A stretch of 12,197 nt of DNA from CAIOZW01 sp049317725 (lineage in GTDB: Bacteria; Acidobacteriota; Blastocatellia; RBC074). Shown here one piece after another: positions 1-7,869 of the stretch. Position numbers and translations under genes: made by a program. Below the pieces are notes generated by a model. It made no database searches. It saw only the letters and a program-made list of their open reading frames with translations, and was not told where the DNA came from. The DNA is taken from contig JBMOHS010000121.1 of the NCBI GenBank assembly GCA_049317725.1, positions 1 through 12,197 of the forward strand, written 5' to 3'. The stretch's first letter is position 1, and the number at the start of each line of letters is the position of its first letter.

Positions 1-1
1 A

Positions 2-997
2 GAAGTGGCACCGACAGTCCCGGCAGTATTGGCGGCAGAGGTGATGAGAGCGCTCCGCAAGGATCCGGTCGAGCGACCCCAATCGGCCAAGGAGTTCTCG
101 CGGCGGTTGCAGTTGGCGATTCAGCGGATCGATGGTCAGCTGACAAAGGATCCGACGCCGCATCGGGATTGGACGGGAGTTGTCCGATGGCTGCTGATGA
201 TGGGGCTTCTTCTCGGTGTGGCGGGTGGCTACGCGTTGTTCAAGCGGATCACTTCGGGGAAGAGCACGCCAACGGTCGAGCCAGTCGCAATGCGTCAGGA
301 CCCATTTGGAAGGATGGTCCTGATTCCCGGGGGACAGTACCGGATGGGTCAAGGAGCGGACCGCGCGGCGGAGGAGACTCTCGTCGGCGATTTTTACCTC
401 GACGAGACGGAGGTGACCAACGAGCAATACAAGCGGTTCCTCGATGCCAATCCGGGGTATCCGCCGCCGCTCAGTTGGGAAGGGCAGGCCTATGCGGTTG
501 GGGAGGCGAAGCTGCCCGTCACGGGGGTGAGCTGGGAGCAGGCGACCGCCTTTGCCAAGTGGGCAGGGAAGCGGCTACCGACCGAGGCAGAGTGGGAGTT
601 CGCGGCACGCAGTCGAGGGAAGTACCTGCTCTATCCCTGGGGAGATGACTGGCGCGACAACGCCGCCAACGCCCTCGAACAGCGCAATGGTCCGACACCT
701 GTCGACGGGTTCCAAGGTGACCGGAGCGAACAAGGCGTTCTGGGTTTGGTCGGCAACGTCAGCGAGTGGGTTGCGGATCGGCATTGGCAGTACGGCACTC
801 AGCAGCCGGTCCATCCAGCCTGCCCCGACTGCCGGGTCATTCGTGGCGGCAACTTTAGTTCCCCTAAACCGGCGGACTGTGCCGCAACGACACGGCTGTC
901 CGAGCATCCACGCCTGCCGGACCTTCAGTCAGAGCGGAAGGAGTACGACCAGTTTCTCGCACAGGTCGGTTTTCGTTGCGCGGACTCGGTGAAATAG
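2..997 (+). CDS. Ser/Thr protein kinase with C-terminal SUMF1/FGE-like domain (5'-truncated by window edge)
   Basis: The reading frame is open at the left edge, so the GTG at 5 is probably an internal codon. Numbering from it, residues 11-40 carry the end of a Hanks-type kinase domain, with the typical subdomain XI string KDPVERPQSAKEF; the catalytic lobes lie outside the window. A charged linker and one membrane helix (about 59-79) follow. Residues 98-326 are an FGE-sulfatase/SUMF1 fold: MVLIPGGQYRMG, DETEVTNEQY, PVTGVSWEQA, LPTEAEWEFAAR, GNVSEWV, RGGNF and a closing VGFRCA. In genuine formylglycine-generating enzymes two catalytic cysteines follow the RGGS motif; here that stretch reads RGGNFSSPKPADC, so the pair is absent and the domain is probably a binding module. 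A CPDC pair (273-276) precedes it. Inferred role: a transmembrane kinase with an external sensory/binding domain. It lies 26 nt ahead of the PEGA gene, probably in one operon. The architecture is clear; the ligand is unknown. Confidence 0.85.
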   Translation, partial: EVAPTVPAVLAAEVMRALRKDPVERPQSAKEFSRRLQLAIQRIDGQLTKDPTPHRDWTGVVRWLLMMGLLLGVAGGYALFKRITSGKSTPTVEPVAMRQDPFGRMVLIPGGQYRMGQGADRAAEETLVGDFYLDETEVTNEQYKRFLDANPGYPPPLSWEGQAYAVGEAKLPVTGVSWEQATAFAKWAGKRLPTEAEWEFAARSRGKYLLYPWGDDWRDNAANALEQRNGPTPVDGFQGDRSEQGVLGLVGNVSEWVADRHWQYGTQQPVHPACPDCRVIRGGNFSSPKPADCAATTRLSEHPRLPDLQSERKEYDQFLAQVGFRCADSVK

Positions 998-1023
998 GCA
1001 ACTGCCAGAAGGGGGGAGGCACG

Positions 1024-2535
1024 ATGGACAAGCCAGCCAGATCAAGGTGGGGATGGGTTCGAAGGGGACTCTTCCCCCTTGTCTTGGTGATGGTGGGGCT
1101 GCTTCCCGGCCTGACCTGGGCCCAATCCCGCCCGAGGTGGATCGCGCTGAAGTCGACCAAGACAGTCCCGGCCTCCGAGGGATATCTCGACATCTTCACC
1201 ACCCCGGGGGCGATCGTTACCTTGACTGGACAGGAGAATCGACGCCTCGTCGCCGATCGGTACGGGAAGGCGACCTTTGCAAAATTGAAACGGGGCACCT
1301 ACGCCTTCAAGGTCGAGCTGGAGGACCATCAGACAGAGGAGAAGCGGGCGGTGCTGATCCAACCGGGCAAGCCGACAACCTATCGGGTCGACTTGAAACC
1401 GGTCTTCTCGACGCTGGTGCTGGCATTGGGACGGCAGGCCGATCGCGATGTGCAGCTCTGGATCGACCAGCAGCCAATCCCCCCCGCGCAGATCGAGGTG
1501 CGAGAGGGGAAGGTGCTGGTCAAGCGTCTCCAGCTCGCCGAGAACGTGGTTCACGAGATCAGGATCGAGAAGCCCTACCACGAAGGGCTCGTGCTCGAGC
1601 GGCCGATCCAACTTGGCGAATGTGAGAACTTCGTTTCGATCGAGTTGATCCCGCTCAAGGGAGCCCTGACCCTCGCCGGCAATGCGGGGGCTCGGATCTA
1701 CCTCGACGGGGAGGACAGGGGACTGCTGGCGAGCAGCGGGGAGTTGCGCCTTACCGGGCTGCTCCCGGGCGAGTACCGGCTGCGCGCGGAGCTCTTCGGA
1801 TTTGCCGATCTCGACACCCAGGTGACCATCTCTCCTGGGAAGGAGGAGAAGCGGGTCGAGATCCGTCTTGAACCCCTGCTCGAAACGGCCGAGATTGCCC
1901 ACGCCTTTCTCCAGGAGAAGGAACAGTTCTTTCCTGGCCGACCGGACGGTTGGCAAGTCGAGACGGCCCGGTCCCTTCGGATGGTTGGGTCGGGACTCGC
2001 TCTGCTTAAGAGTGGAACGATTCCGGAGCACCTCTTCAGCATCTTCCGAAATGCGACCTTGATCTTCCAGGTTCGGGAGTGGAATGGGGCCGGGATTGGC
2101 TGGATTGCGCGGGCTCGTGACCTCCGCCAGTTCTACAAGTTTGAGCTGCTACCCTCTTCGCCAGATCCAGCTCAACCCTACCAGTTGATCCTCTCCCTCT
2201 GCCGCGACGGGGATTGTCAACCTCTCGAGCGCCATCCACTCGAGACGATCGACGGGGCTCTTCTCAGAAATGGCCGCTTCCGGATTGTCATGACCCTTTC
2301 TGACGACCAGATCTGGCATTGCATCACGACCCAGGATGGAAAGAAGAGACCCCTTGGCCCGACATTTGCAGCTCCGATCTTTGCCAGAGGAGGTGTTGGC
2401 TTGAGTGGAATCGAAGGGGCGACGACGATCGTCGAAGAGTTGCGCCTGCTTCCAGGGGTCTTTGAGTCGGAAGATTGCGAGGTTCCGAGAGAGGCGGAAG
2501 GCCAGAGTGCGCCAGATCGAGGAGAGCCCAGATGA
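1024..2535 (+). CDS. Secreted PEGA-repeat protein with C-terminal lectin-like beta-sandwich
   Basis: The chosen start is the ATG at 1024: a purine-rich ribosome site (AGAAGGGGGGAGG, 1007-1019) lies just before it and a signal peptide follows directly (WVRR, then a hydrophobic core to about residue 33, cleavage near TWAQS). The frame is open further upstream from 976, but that start would overlap the kinase gene and bury the signal peptide. The product is 503 aa. Residues 52-125, 128-212 and 213-285 look like three PEGA or PEGA-like beta repeats; the third is best, with IYLDGEDRG and LLPGEYRLRAE. Residues 290-478 resemble a concanavalin-A/DUF1080-like beta-sandwich (FYKFELL, GGVGLSG, the final EELRLLPG strand). 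There is no membrane anchor after the signal. PEGA domains are often found near bacterial kinases and in surface proteins, which suits this location. A carbohydrate or cell-wall ligand is an inference only. Confidence 0.8.
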   Translation: MDKPARSRWGWVRRGLFPLVLVMVGLLPGLTWAQSRPRWIALKSTKTVPASEGYLDIFTTPGAIVTLTGQENRRLVADRYGKATFAKLKRGTYAFKVELEDHQTEEKRAVLIQPGKPTTYRVDLKPVFSTLVLALGRQADRDVQLWIDQQPIPPAQIEVREGKVLVKRLQLAENVVHEIRIEKPYHEGLVLERPIQLGECENFVSIELIPLKGALTLAGNAGARIYLDGEDRGLLASSGELRLTGLLPGEYRLRAELFGFADLDTQVTISPGKEEKRVEIRLEPLLETAEIAHAFLQEKEQFFPGRPDGWQVETARSLRMVGSGLALLKSGTIPEHLFSIFRNATLIFQVREWNGAGIGWIARARDLRQFYKFELLPSSPDPAQPYQLILSLCRDGDCQPLERHPLETIDGALLRNGRFRIVMTLSDDQIWHCITTQDGKKRPLGPTFAAPIFARGGVGLSGIEGATTIVEELRLLPGVFESEDCEVPREAEGQSAPDRGEPR

Positions 2536-3002
2536 TCAGTCAACCCGAATCCCAAAAGATTGGCAAGACCGGCAGTTCCGATGCCGGCTACTTGGTGCCG
2601 AAGGGAGCCACCCTCGAGAGCTTCAGTTCTTTCGTCACAGCGGAGAAGGGGGTCTGTCTGGCCGACCTGGCGGCAATGACCCAGATTCGCCTGCAGACAA
2701 CCAACAGTGAATATCTGATCACCATCCTCGATCCATCGACGGCCCGCGTCTGGGTCCAGGGAGGCCGCTTCCTCCCGACACGCACCGAGGCGATTCTCTG
2801 GGGAGCCAGTCTCGGAGGGGCCTTTCTCAGAGCTGGGATGATTGGGATTGGACTTCAGCTCGAACTGGCCTTTGAGACCCAAGAGGGAACCGTCCAGAAG
2901 CTGACCACCTCACCGGTGGATCATCTCTTCATCGATCAGCATCCTGCGGAGGTGGGGGCCGACCTTGTCCCGGGCATCTCCGACGATGTCGAGTCTGCCT
3001 GA
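2532..3002 (+). CDS. Conserved-looking 156-aa protein of unknown function, coupled to the PEGA gene
   Basis: The start is fixed by context: ATG at 2532 overlaps the TGA of the PEGA gene (ATGA), with GAGGAG at 2519-2524 seven bases upstream, a classic translational-coupling arrangement. The frame is open back to 2475, but that longer form would lie inside the PEGA gene. The 156-aa product has no signal peptide or clear membrane helix. A short polar N-terminus (1-20) is followed by a beta-rich, glycine-punctuated core with segments such as LAAMTQIRLQTTNSEYLI, VWVQGGRFLP, LWGASLGGAFLRAGMIGIG and, near the end, LTTSPVDHLF. The pattern of a strand, a GG-F turn, a G-S-GG segment, G-IG-GL and a closing TSPV motif looks like a compact all-beta fold that I recall from acidobacterial hypothetical proteins, but I cannot name a family. 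Coupling suggests it is made in proportion to the PEGA protein; a cytoplasmic partner for the kinase is one possibility. Confidence 0.75.
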   Translation: MISQPESQKIGKTGSSDAGYLVPKGATLESFSSFVTAEKGVCLADLAAMTQIRLQTTNSEYLITILDPSTARVWVQGGRFLPTRTEAILWGASLGGAFLRAGMIGIGLQLELAFETQEGTVQKLTTSPVDHLFIDQHPAEVGADLVPGISDDVESA

Positions 3003-3022
3003 TAGTTTCCCGTCGACACTCG

Positions 3023-3048
3023 ACCATTCCCCCCCATTCTGGAATGGT
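3023..3048. terminator. Short inverted repeat after the kinase/PEGA unit, possible terminator
   Basis: ACCATTCC (3023-3030) and GGAATGGT (3041-3048) are perfect 8-bp arms around a 10-nt loop, 21 nt after the stop of the 156-aa gene. No T-tract follows (GTTGCGC), so it is not a canonical intrinsic terminator. It may be a weak or Rho-assisted 3' end, or an operator-like palindrome. Confidence 0.35.
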
Positions 3049-3250
3049 GTTGCGCCCAGTCTCCTGCCTCTCTGCGGAAGGGGCTGCCTCAATTGAACCA
3101 TCTTGGCGGGGGTGATCCGCTTGGTGGGGGTGGACAATGCAAGGGCACTGACCACGTCGTCCGATCCACTGAGAGCCGAGCGGGACGCCAGGGGAAGGTT
3201 GCTGGCCGCCTCGCTTGGTCGTGGCTTTCGAGCGTGAGATGCAGAAAGGC

Positions 3251-3259
3251 AAGGAGGAG
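3251..3259 (+). promoter_or_regulatory. Shine-Dalgarno site deciding the Oar-like start
   Basis: AAGGAGGAG lies seven bases before the ATG at 3267. It favours this start over upstream in-frame TTG/GTG codons (open from 3093) and is followed at once by a signal peptide. A second ATG at 3273 would also be possible but is spaced less well. Confidence 0.75.
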
Positions 3260-3266
3260 TGAAGAG

Positions 3267-6200
3267 ATGCCGATGTCTGGCCAAGAGTGGATTGTGCGAG
3301 CTGGTCTTGTCCTTCTGCTGCTGGTGGCAGCAACCGAGACAACGATCCTGGCCCAGGGCCAAGCCTCGAACGCGACCGGGGCAATGGTTGGGCAGGTATG
3401 GAACGAGGCGGATGGCGCCCCAGTTCCTGGCGCAACTGTCCGGATCGAGAACATCGGCAGTGGGGTGGAGATGGTTGCTCTGACGACGGAGCAGGGCCGG
3501 TTTGCCTTCAGTCTGATCCAGCCTGGACGCTACAACATCACCGTCAGCTGCCCGGGCTATGAGGTGACTCCCAACTCGTCCGTCAGCGGGTTCCCGGTCG
3601 AGTTCAAGCGGTCGAATCTAGTCATCCCTCCCCCCCTGCAACTGCGCCGGATTCTGCCGCCTCCTGCTCCCGGGGAGCAGCGACCACCCACACCACCAAT
3701 AATCAATCCTCCGCGGCTCCTGCCCTTGATCAGCCCCTTCGATGGGACACGCGAATTGACCTTCAGCTTTGAGTGGATCCGGGCACTGCCACTTGCCGGA
3801 CTCCGCACCTTCGACCAGCTCGCCTTTCTGGCCGCCGGGGTCTCTCCTCCCCCGGAGGCGATCGGCTCGACTTTGGGGCCGGGGCTCGGCCCTGGCGTCG
3901 GAACCCCAGGACAGATGGCTGTCAACGGCTTGCGCTCGCGTGGCAATCACTTCACCGTCGATGGCTCGGACAACAACGACGAGGATATTGGCGTCCGCCG
4001 ACAGGGATTTACCGCTCTCATCCCCCAATCGATCGAATCGGTCAATCAGTTGCGCATCACGACCGCGCTGGCTTCCCCGCAGTACGGACGGGGACTGGGA
4101 GGACAGATCGATGCCGTCTCGAGGTATGGGGGGCGAGCCTTTCAAACGGAGCTCCACGGACACTTGACGGATCGACGGCTCCAAGCACGCAATCCCTTCG
4201 ATCTGACATTGAAAGATTCACCTGAAGCCTACACCCTCCGCAGATGCGTTCCGCCGGCGCAGTTCTGTGAAGCGGGGGATCCGATTCTCCTTGATCGCCA
4301 ACCGCTGCGCCGGCCGAACCCGGTCGGAGGCGAGAACCCCTTGACGCTGGGCCAGTTTGGGATGATCTTCAGCGGACCCCTCACCCGGCGGAAGACCTTC
4401 CTTCTCGCCTCTCTGGAACGAAGAGTCCTGCACACCAGCCGCGAATCGAACTTTTCGGTACCGACCGTCGCGCAGCGTGGGCTCTTCAATAGCGGTGACA
4501 GAGGGCTGACCGTGACGTCAGCCGATAGCTCAAGACGGATTGCTTACCCGACAGGGGCCGTCGCCGATCATTTCTTCAGCCTCATCCCCTTTCCAAACAA
4601 TCCGCGTGGTCCTTATGGTGACAATACCTTCACCCGTATCTTGCCCGCGGATGCGCGGGGGGACATCGGCTCCCTGCGTCTCGATCAGGATCTCTCCTTC
4701 TTGGGCCGTCCCCAACATCTTGCTGCCCGGTACAATCTGACCGATGATCGGTCAGCCTTGCCGGTGACGGGAGAGGCCCTCTTCTCCTCGATGCGCGCCC
4801 AGGTTCGCACCCAGAACCTCTCCCTCGTCCTGGGGGAGGCGTCCGGGCTACGGACCAGCCACGAACTGCGATTCTCGTATGGTCGGACTCGGCTCGGCTT
4901 TGCGGAGTTGCAGGGCCCCTATTCAGACCTTCTCCTCCCCTCTAAATTGCGCACTGGGGATCGATCCATCCCCTTCCTCCTCAATGCCAGGAGCATCACC
5001 AATAACACTCTGCCCGGCAGGCCCGCTGAGCTCGAGACCCTGCCTGGCCGGGACTCGGAAGGCAATCTCGAAAGGGGGACTGGAACTGGGCTGCTGGGAC
5101 AGATGGTCGTCTCAGGCTTCAGTCCCCTGGGTGTCGATGTCAACAATTTCCCGCAGAGTCGAGCCAATAATACATTTCAACTGGCCGAGACAGTCAGTCA
5201 CCGCTTCCGTCGCCACCAACTGGTGTGGGGGGGAGATCTGCGGCGAGTGCAGCTCAACAGCCAGCTCGATCGGAACTTTCGTCCCTTGGCCCAATTTTCC
5301 AGCACAGTCAATCTGCAGCCCTTGGTCAATCCGACCAACCCTCTCTTAAACAGGACATTTCAAGGGACAGATATGGTCGCCCTTGGGGCCCCCACTGGCT
5401 TCATGCAGACCTTGGGATTCAATCCCGATTCGACGATCGGGCTGCGCCTCTGGCAGAGCAGTCTCTTTGTCGAGGATCAACTTCAGGTTACGCCGGGCTT
5501 CAAACTGGTCCTGGGCCTGCGCTACGAATGGAACTCGGTTCCGCGAGAGGTGAATGGTCGCATCGAGAAGACGTTTACCTCACCCGAGGTCGGACTCCTC
5601 AGCTCCGCCGAGAAGGAGCGGTATGGCGCATCCGGCCTGGCGGCCTACCTCGGCGACCGCGAAGGGATCTTTGCGCCTGATCGGAACAACTTGGCCCCAC
5701 ACGTTGCCTTTGCCTGGGATCCATTCCGCACCGGCAAGACCGTGCTTCGAGGGGGCTATGGGATCTACTTCGATCAGATTCCCGGAGTCGTCATCAGCCA
5801 ATCGCGCAGCGTCTTTCCGACCTTCCTGACCATCAACACGGTCGGTTTGATCAACCCGAACTTTGTGGGAACACTCAGCCCTTTCAATCCCTCCCGATTC
5901 GCGCGAACTGGAACGCTCAACACGCTCGATGCGCGGTATGGCGCCAACGCTGCCCAAGTCCTCCTCAACCTGTCTGGTGAGGTCTCCAATCAAGGGAACA
6001 ACAGTTTTCCCTACTTTGTGACGCCCAATTTCGTTCTGCCGGAGGCTCGTCTGAAGACGCCCTCCTCCCAGCAGTGGGGGGTAACCCTCGAGCAGCAGTT
6101 GGTCAAAGACCTGCATCTTTCGCTCTCCTACGTCGGGACGAAGGGAACCAACCTCATCCGATTTGCCACACCAAATCTCGGCAACCGTGCGGTCCCCATC

Positions 6201-7049
6201 TTCTCCAATCTGACCACCTTCATCGATCAGTTCGTCGTCACAGGGGAGTTCCGCTCACCGGGATTCAATGTCACGGGCCGGGATTCGTTGCGCCGGCCAT
6301 ACCCATTTACGGGGGCGGTCACCCTCATCAGCTCCGATGCCAACTCGATCTACCACGGGTTGCAGGCCGAGGCCTCCCGCCGGCTCTCGGATGGTTTGCG
6401 CTTGATGCTGGCCTACACTTGGTCGCACGCGATCGACGAGGTCTCGGACATCTTTGACTTGGCGGGGGCGCAAGGGTTGCCACAGAACAGCCAGGACCGC
6501 CGTGCCGAGCGGGCGAGCGCTAACTTTGACATTCGCCATCGCCTCGCCGGCAGCTTCGTCTGGGACCTGCCCGGGTATCGCCGGAAAGGCTGGCTCGGAG
6601 GCTGGCAGTTGGCGGGCATCCTCACACTCCAGACCGGGCAGCCGTTCACCGTCAACTCGACGATCGACGTCAACCTCGACGGGAACCTCACCGATCGCCT
6701 CCACTCGCTCGCTGGGATCCGCAAGGTCGACCGCGGCGCACAGGGCTACGAGTTCCCCCAGACATTTGCCGAGCTCGAGCGGTTGATCGCCAGCCCCGGC
6801 CGGGATGGATCGATCGGCCGCAACACCTTCCTCGCCCCCGGCGTCGCCAACCTCGATCTGGCCCTCAGCAAAGTCGTTCCCTTCAACGATCAACGGGGCC
6901 TTGAGTGGCGGTTGGAGGTCTTCAATCTCGCCAATCGTGCCCATTTCGGGATTCCGGTACGCGAACTCTTCGCGGCCGGCTTGGGTCGCTCGGTCCGAAC
7001 GACGCTCCCAGCCCGAACCCTGCAAATTGCGCTGCGCTGGAGGCTATAG
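3267..7049 (+). CDS. Oar-like outer-membrane protein (carboxypeptidase-regulatory domain, plug, TonB-receptor-type barrel)
   Basis: A 1260-aa protein with a signal peptide (hydrophobic 11-22, cleavage near TTILAQG). Residues 36-118 form a carboxypeptidase regulatory-like Ig fold (GQVWNEADGAPVPGATVRI, EQGRFAFSLIQPGRYNITV). An unusually proline-rich linker follows (about 120-158), then a plug-like segment at 165-290 with hallmarks of the acidobacterial Oar group: TFDQLAFLAAGVSP, MAVNGLRSRGNHFTVDGSDN and a SPQYGRGLGGQIDAV strand. The rest is a long outer-membrane beta-barrel with many aromatic/alternating strands (VLGLRYEWNSVPRE, LSLSYVGTKGTNLIRF, LMLAYTWSHAIDE, FDIRHRLAGSFVWDLPG, LEVFNLANRAHFG) and a C-terminal strand ending LQIALRWRL. 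Proteins of this kind are found in multiple copies in Acidobacteriota and resemble Myxococcus Oar; transported substrates are mostly unknown. I see no convincing TonB box. The gene appears intact and monocistronic, with a hairpin downstream. Confidence 0.88.
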   Translation: MPMSGQEWIVRAGLVLLLLVAATETTILAQGQASNATGAMVGQVWNEADGAPVPGATVRIENIGSGVEMVALTTEQGRFAFSLIQPGRYNITVSCPGYEVTPNSSVSGFPVEFKRSNLVIPPPLQLRRILPPPAPGEQRPPTPPIINPPRLLPLISPFDGTRELTFSFEWIRALPLAGLRTFDQLAFLAAGVSPPPEAIGSTLGPGLGPGVGTPGQMAVNGLRSRGNHFTVDGSDNNDEDIGVRRQGFTALIPQSIESVNQLRITTALASPQYGRGLGGQIDAVSRYGGRAFQTELHGHLTDRRLQARNPFDLTLKDSPEAYTLRRCVPPAQFCEAGDPILLDRQPLRRPNPVGGENPLTLGQFGMIFSGPLTRRKTFLLASLERRVLHTSRESNFSVPTVAQRGLFNSGDRGLTVTSADSSRRIAYPTGAVADHFFSLIPFPNNPRGPYGDNTFTRILPADARGDIGSLRLDQDLSFLGRPQHLAARYNLTDDRSALPVTGEALFSSMRAQVRTQNLSLVLGEASGLRTSHELRFSYGRTRLGFAELQGPYSDLLLPSKLRTGDRSIPFLLNARSITNNTLPGRPAELETLPGRDSEGNLERGTGTGLLGQMVVSGFSPLGVDVNNFPQSRANNTFQLAETVSHRFRRHQLVWGGDLRRVQLNSQLDRNFRPLAQFSSTVNLQPLVNPTNPLLNRTFQGTDMVALGAPTGFMQTLGFNPDSTIGLRLWQSSLFVEDQLQVTPGFKLVLGLRYEWNSVPREVNGRIEKTFTSPEVGLLSSAEKERYGASGLAAYLGDREGIFAPDRNNLAPHVAFAWDPFRTGKTVLRGGYGIYFDQIPGVVISQSRSVFPTFLTINTVGLINPNFVGTLSPFNPSRFARTGTLNTLDARYGANAAQVLLNLSGEVSNQGNNSFPYFVTPNFVLPEARLKTPSSQQWGVTLEQQLVKDLHLSLSYVGTKGTNLIRFATPNLGNRAVPIFSNLTTFIDQFVVTGEFRSPGFNVTGRDSLRRPYPFTGAVTLISSDANSIYHGLQAEASRRLSDGLRLMLAYTWSHAIDEVSDIFDLAGAQGLPQNSQDRRAERASANFDIRHRLAGSFVWDLPGYRRKGWLGGWQLAGILTLQTGQPFTVNSTIDVNLDGNLTDRLHSLAGIRKVDRGAQGYEFPQTFAELERLIASPGRDGSIGRNTFLAPGVANLDLALSKVVPFNDQRGLEWRLEVFNLANRAHFGIPVRELFAAGLGRSVRTTLPARTLQIALRWRL

Positions 7050-7090
7050 GGGCGGTCGTCCCGAGTAGCCGCTCCAATCCCAATCGAATC

Positions 7091-7143
7091 AGAACCGATG
7101 GCGGCACAAAGATCTCCCCCTTGCCGCCGCCATCTTCGGTTCT
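7091..7143. terminator. Hairpin between convergent genes, candidate bidirectional terminator
   Basis: AGAACCGATGGCGGC (7091-7105) pairs with 7126-7143 (GCCGCCATCTTCGGTTCT), giving a 15-bp stem with one 3-nt bulge and a 20-nt loop. It lies 41 nt after the stop of the Oar-like gene and 20 nt after the stop of the minus-strand coiled-coil gene, exactly where a shared terminator would be. Neither strand has a clear U-tract after the stem, so it may act with Rho or as an mRNA 3' end stabiliser. Confidence 0.5.
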
Positions 7144-7163
7144 TCTCAATCTGTCAAGAACTC

Positions 7164-7790
7164 CTACCTTGCCCCCCTCTTGACCAGTTCCGTGGTCACC
7201 TTTTGAAAATGACGATCCATGGCGGAAATCTTTTCCTCCAATTCAACCAGGCGAGCCTTCTCTTGTTCGATCTGACTCTGCAAGGTCTGTTGACGTAGCT
7301 GGTTCCTTTCACTCTCCTTTCGAAGCTGTTCCTTCTGTGATTCGAGAGCCCGTTTGGCCGTATTGAACATTTGGAGGAGCGTCTGCCGATGGGCGGGATC
7401 GGTTGCTTGTTGGATCGCTGATTCCAGTTCAGACAGTTGGTCCTCCATCGGTAACGAATCGTTGGTTGCCTGGAGCTGTTGCGTCAGCAAGTCGAGTTCG
7501 GCGGTCAAACTGTCGACACGATTCTGCTGGCTGCTGAGGGTCTCTGTCAGCATCTGCAGCCGGTAGAGATTGACACTGTTGATTTGCGACGTGATCCGGT
7601 TCTGCTGTACCTCTTCGAGGAGGCTGCGCAACAGCGCCTCCTGGGTGCGCCCTTGGGCCTCGATCGACCGAAGGATTGCCTCGATGGTTACAGGAGATCC
7701 GGAGGCTGCTGCCGGCTGTGCGAATAGATTGACATTCAGTAGACCCACCATGACCAAGATGAATCCGATTACACTTCTGTTTACTGGCAT
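7164..7790 (-). CDS. Exported coiled-coil protein of unknown function
   Basis: A 208-aa product that begins with a signal peptide (hydrophobic 8-22, cleavage near NLFAQ, residues 21-25). The remainder is almost entirely helical: heptad-like, Gln/Glu/Leu-rich sequence from about 36 to 108 and from 115 to 200, broken by a short loop around 108-116 (ATNDSLPME) and another near 131 (DPAHR). There is no cysteine, no enzyme motif and no transmembrane segment after the signal. The start ATG (7790-7788) is preceded by GGAGG, though only three bases separate them; an ATG ten bases upstream is out of frame. The gene follows the 253-aa exported gene on the same strand after 79 nt, so the two are probably co-transcribed. 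Elongated periplasmic coiled coils often act as scaffolds or spacers, but the function here cannot be read from sequence. Confidence 0.72.
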   Translation of the reverse strand: MPVNRSVIGFILVMVGLLNVNLFAQPAAASGSPVTIEAILRSIEAQGRTQEALLRSLLEEVQQNRITSQINSVNLYRLQMLTETLSSQQNRVDSLTAELDLLTQQLQATNDSLPMEDQLSELESAIQQATDPAHRQTLLQMFNTAKRALESQKEQLRKESERNQLRQQTLQSQIEQEKARLVELEEKISAMDRHFQKVTTELVKRGAR

Positions 7791-7869
7791 ATTCCTCCAT
7801 CCCCCGAGTCGCCGGGAATCAAGCCCCGTGACTCAGAAATCGTTCTGGATCGATTGGTTGTGATGAACA

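Larger units (their letters stand above)
3003..3266. other. 264-bp intergenic gap before the Oar-like gene
   Basis: There is no credible gene here: the frame of the downstream gene is open back to 3093 but has no ribosome site or signal-like sequence until 3251-3267. The gap begins with the inverted repeat listed separately. I could not recognise a -35/-10 promoter pair with confidence, though the gap length and the hairpin make an independent promoter for the Oar-like gene plausible. Confidence 0.5.

Noticed and set aside
1042..2031. 329-codon open frame on the minus strand inside the PEGA gene
   Set aside because: It is antisense to a gene with a ribosome site, signal peptide and recognisable domains; the product is Arg/Leu/Asp-rich shadow sequence typical of GC-rich DNA.
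6255..7025. 256-codon open frame on the minus strand inside the Oar-like gene
   Set aside because: It lies opposite well-conserved barrel strands and has no signal, motif or ribosome site.
7806..7834. GAGTC/GACTC inverted repeat between the two exported minus-strand genes
   Set aside because: Only five perfect pairs with an interrupted inner stem; too weak to call a terminator or processing site.
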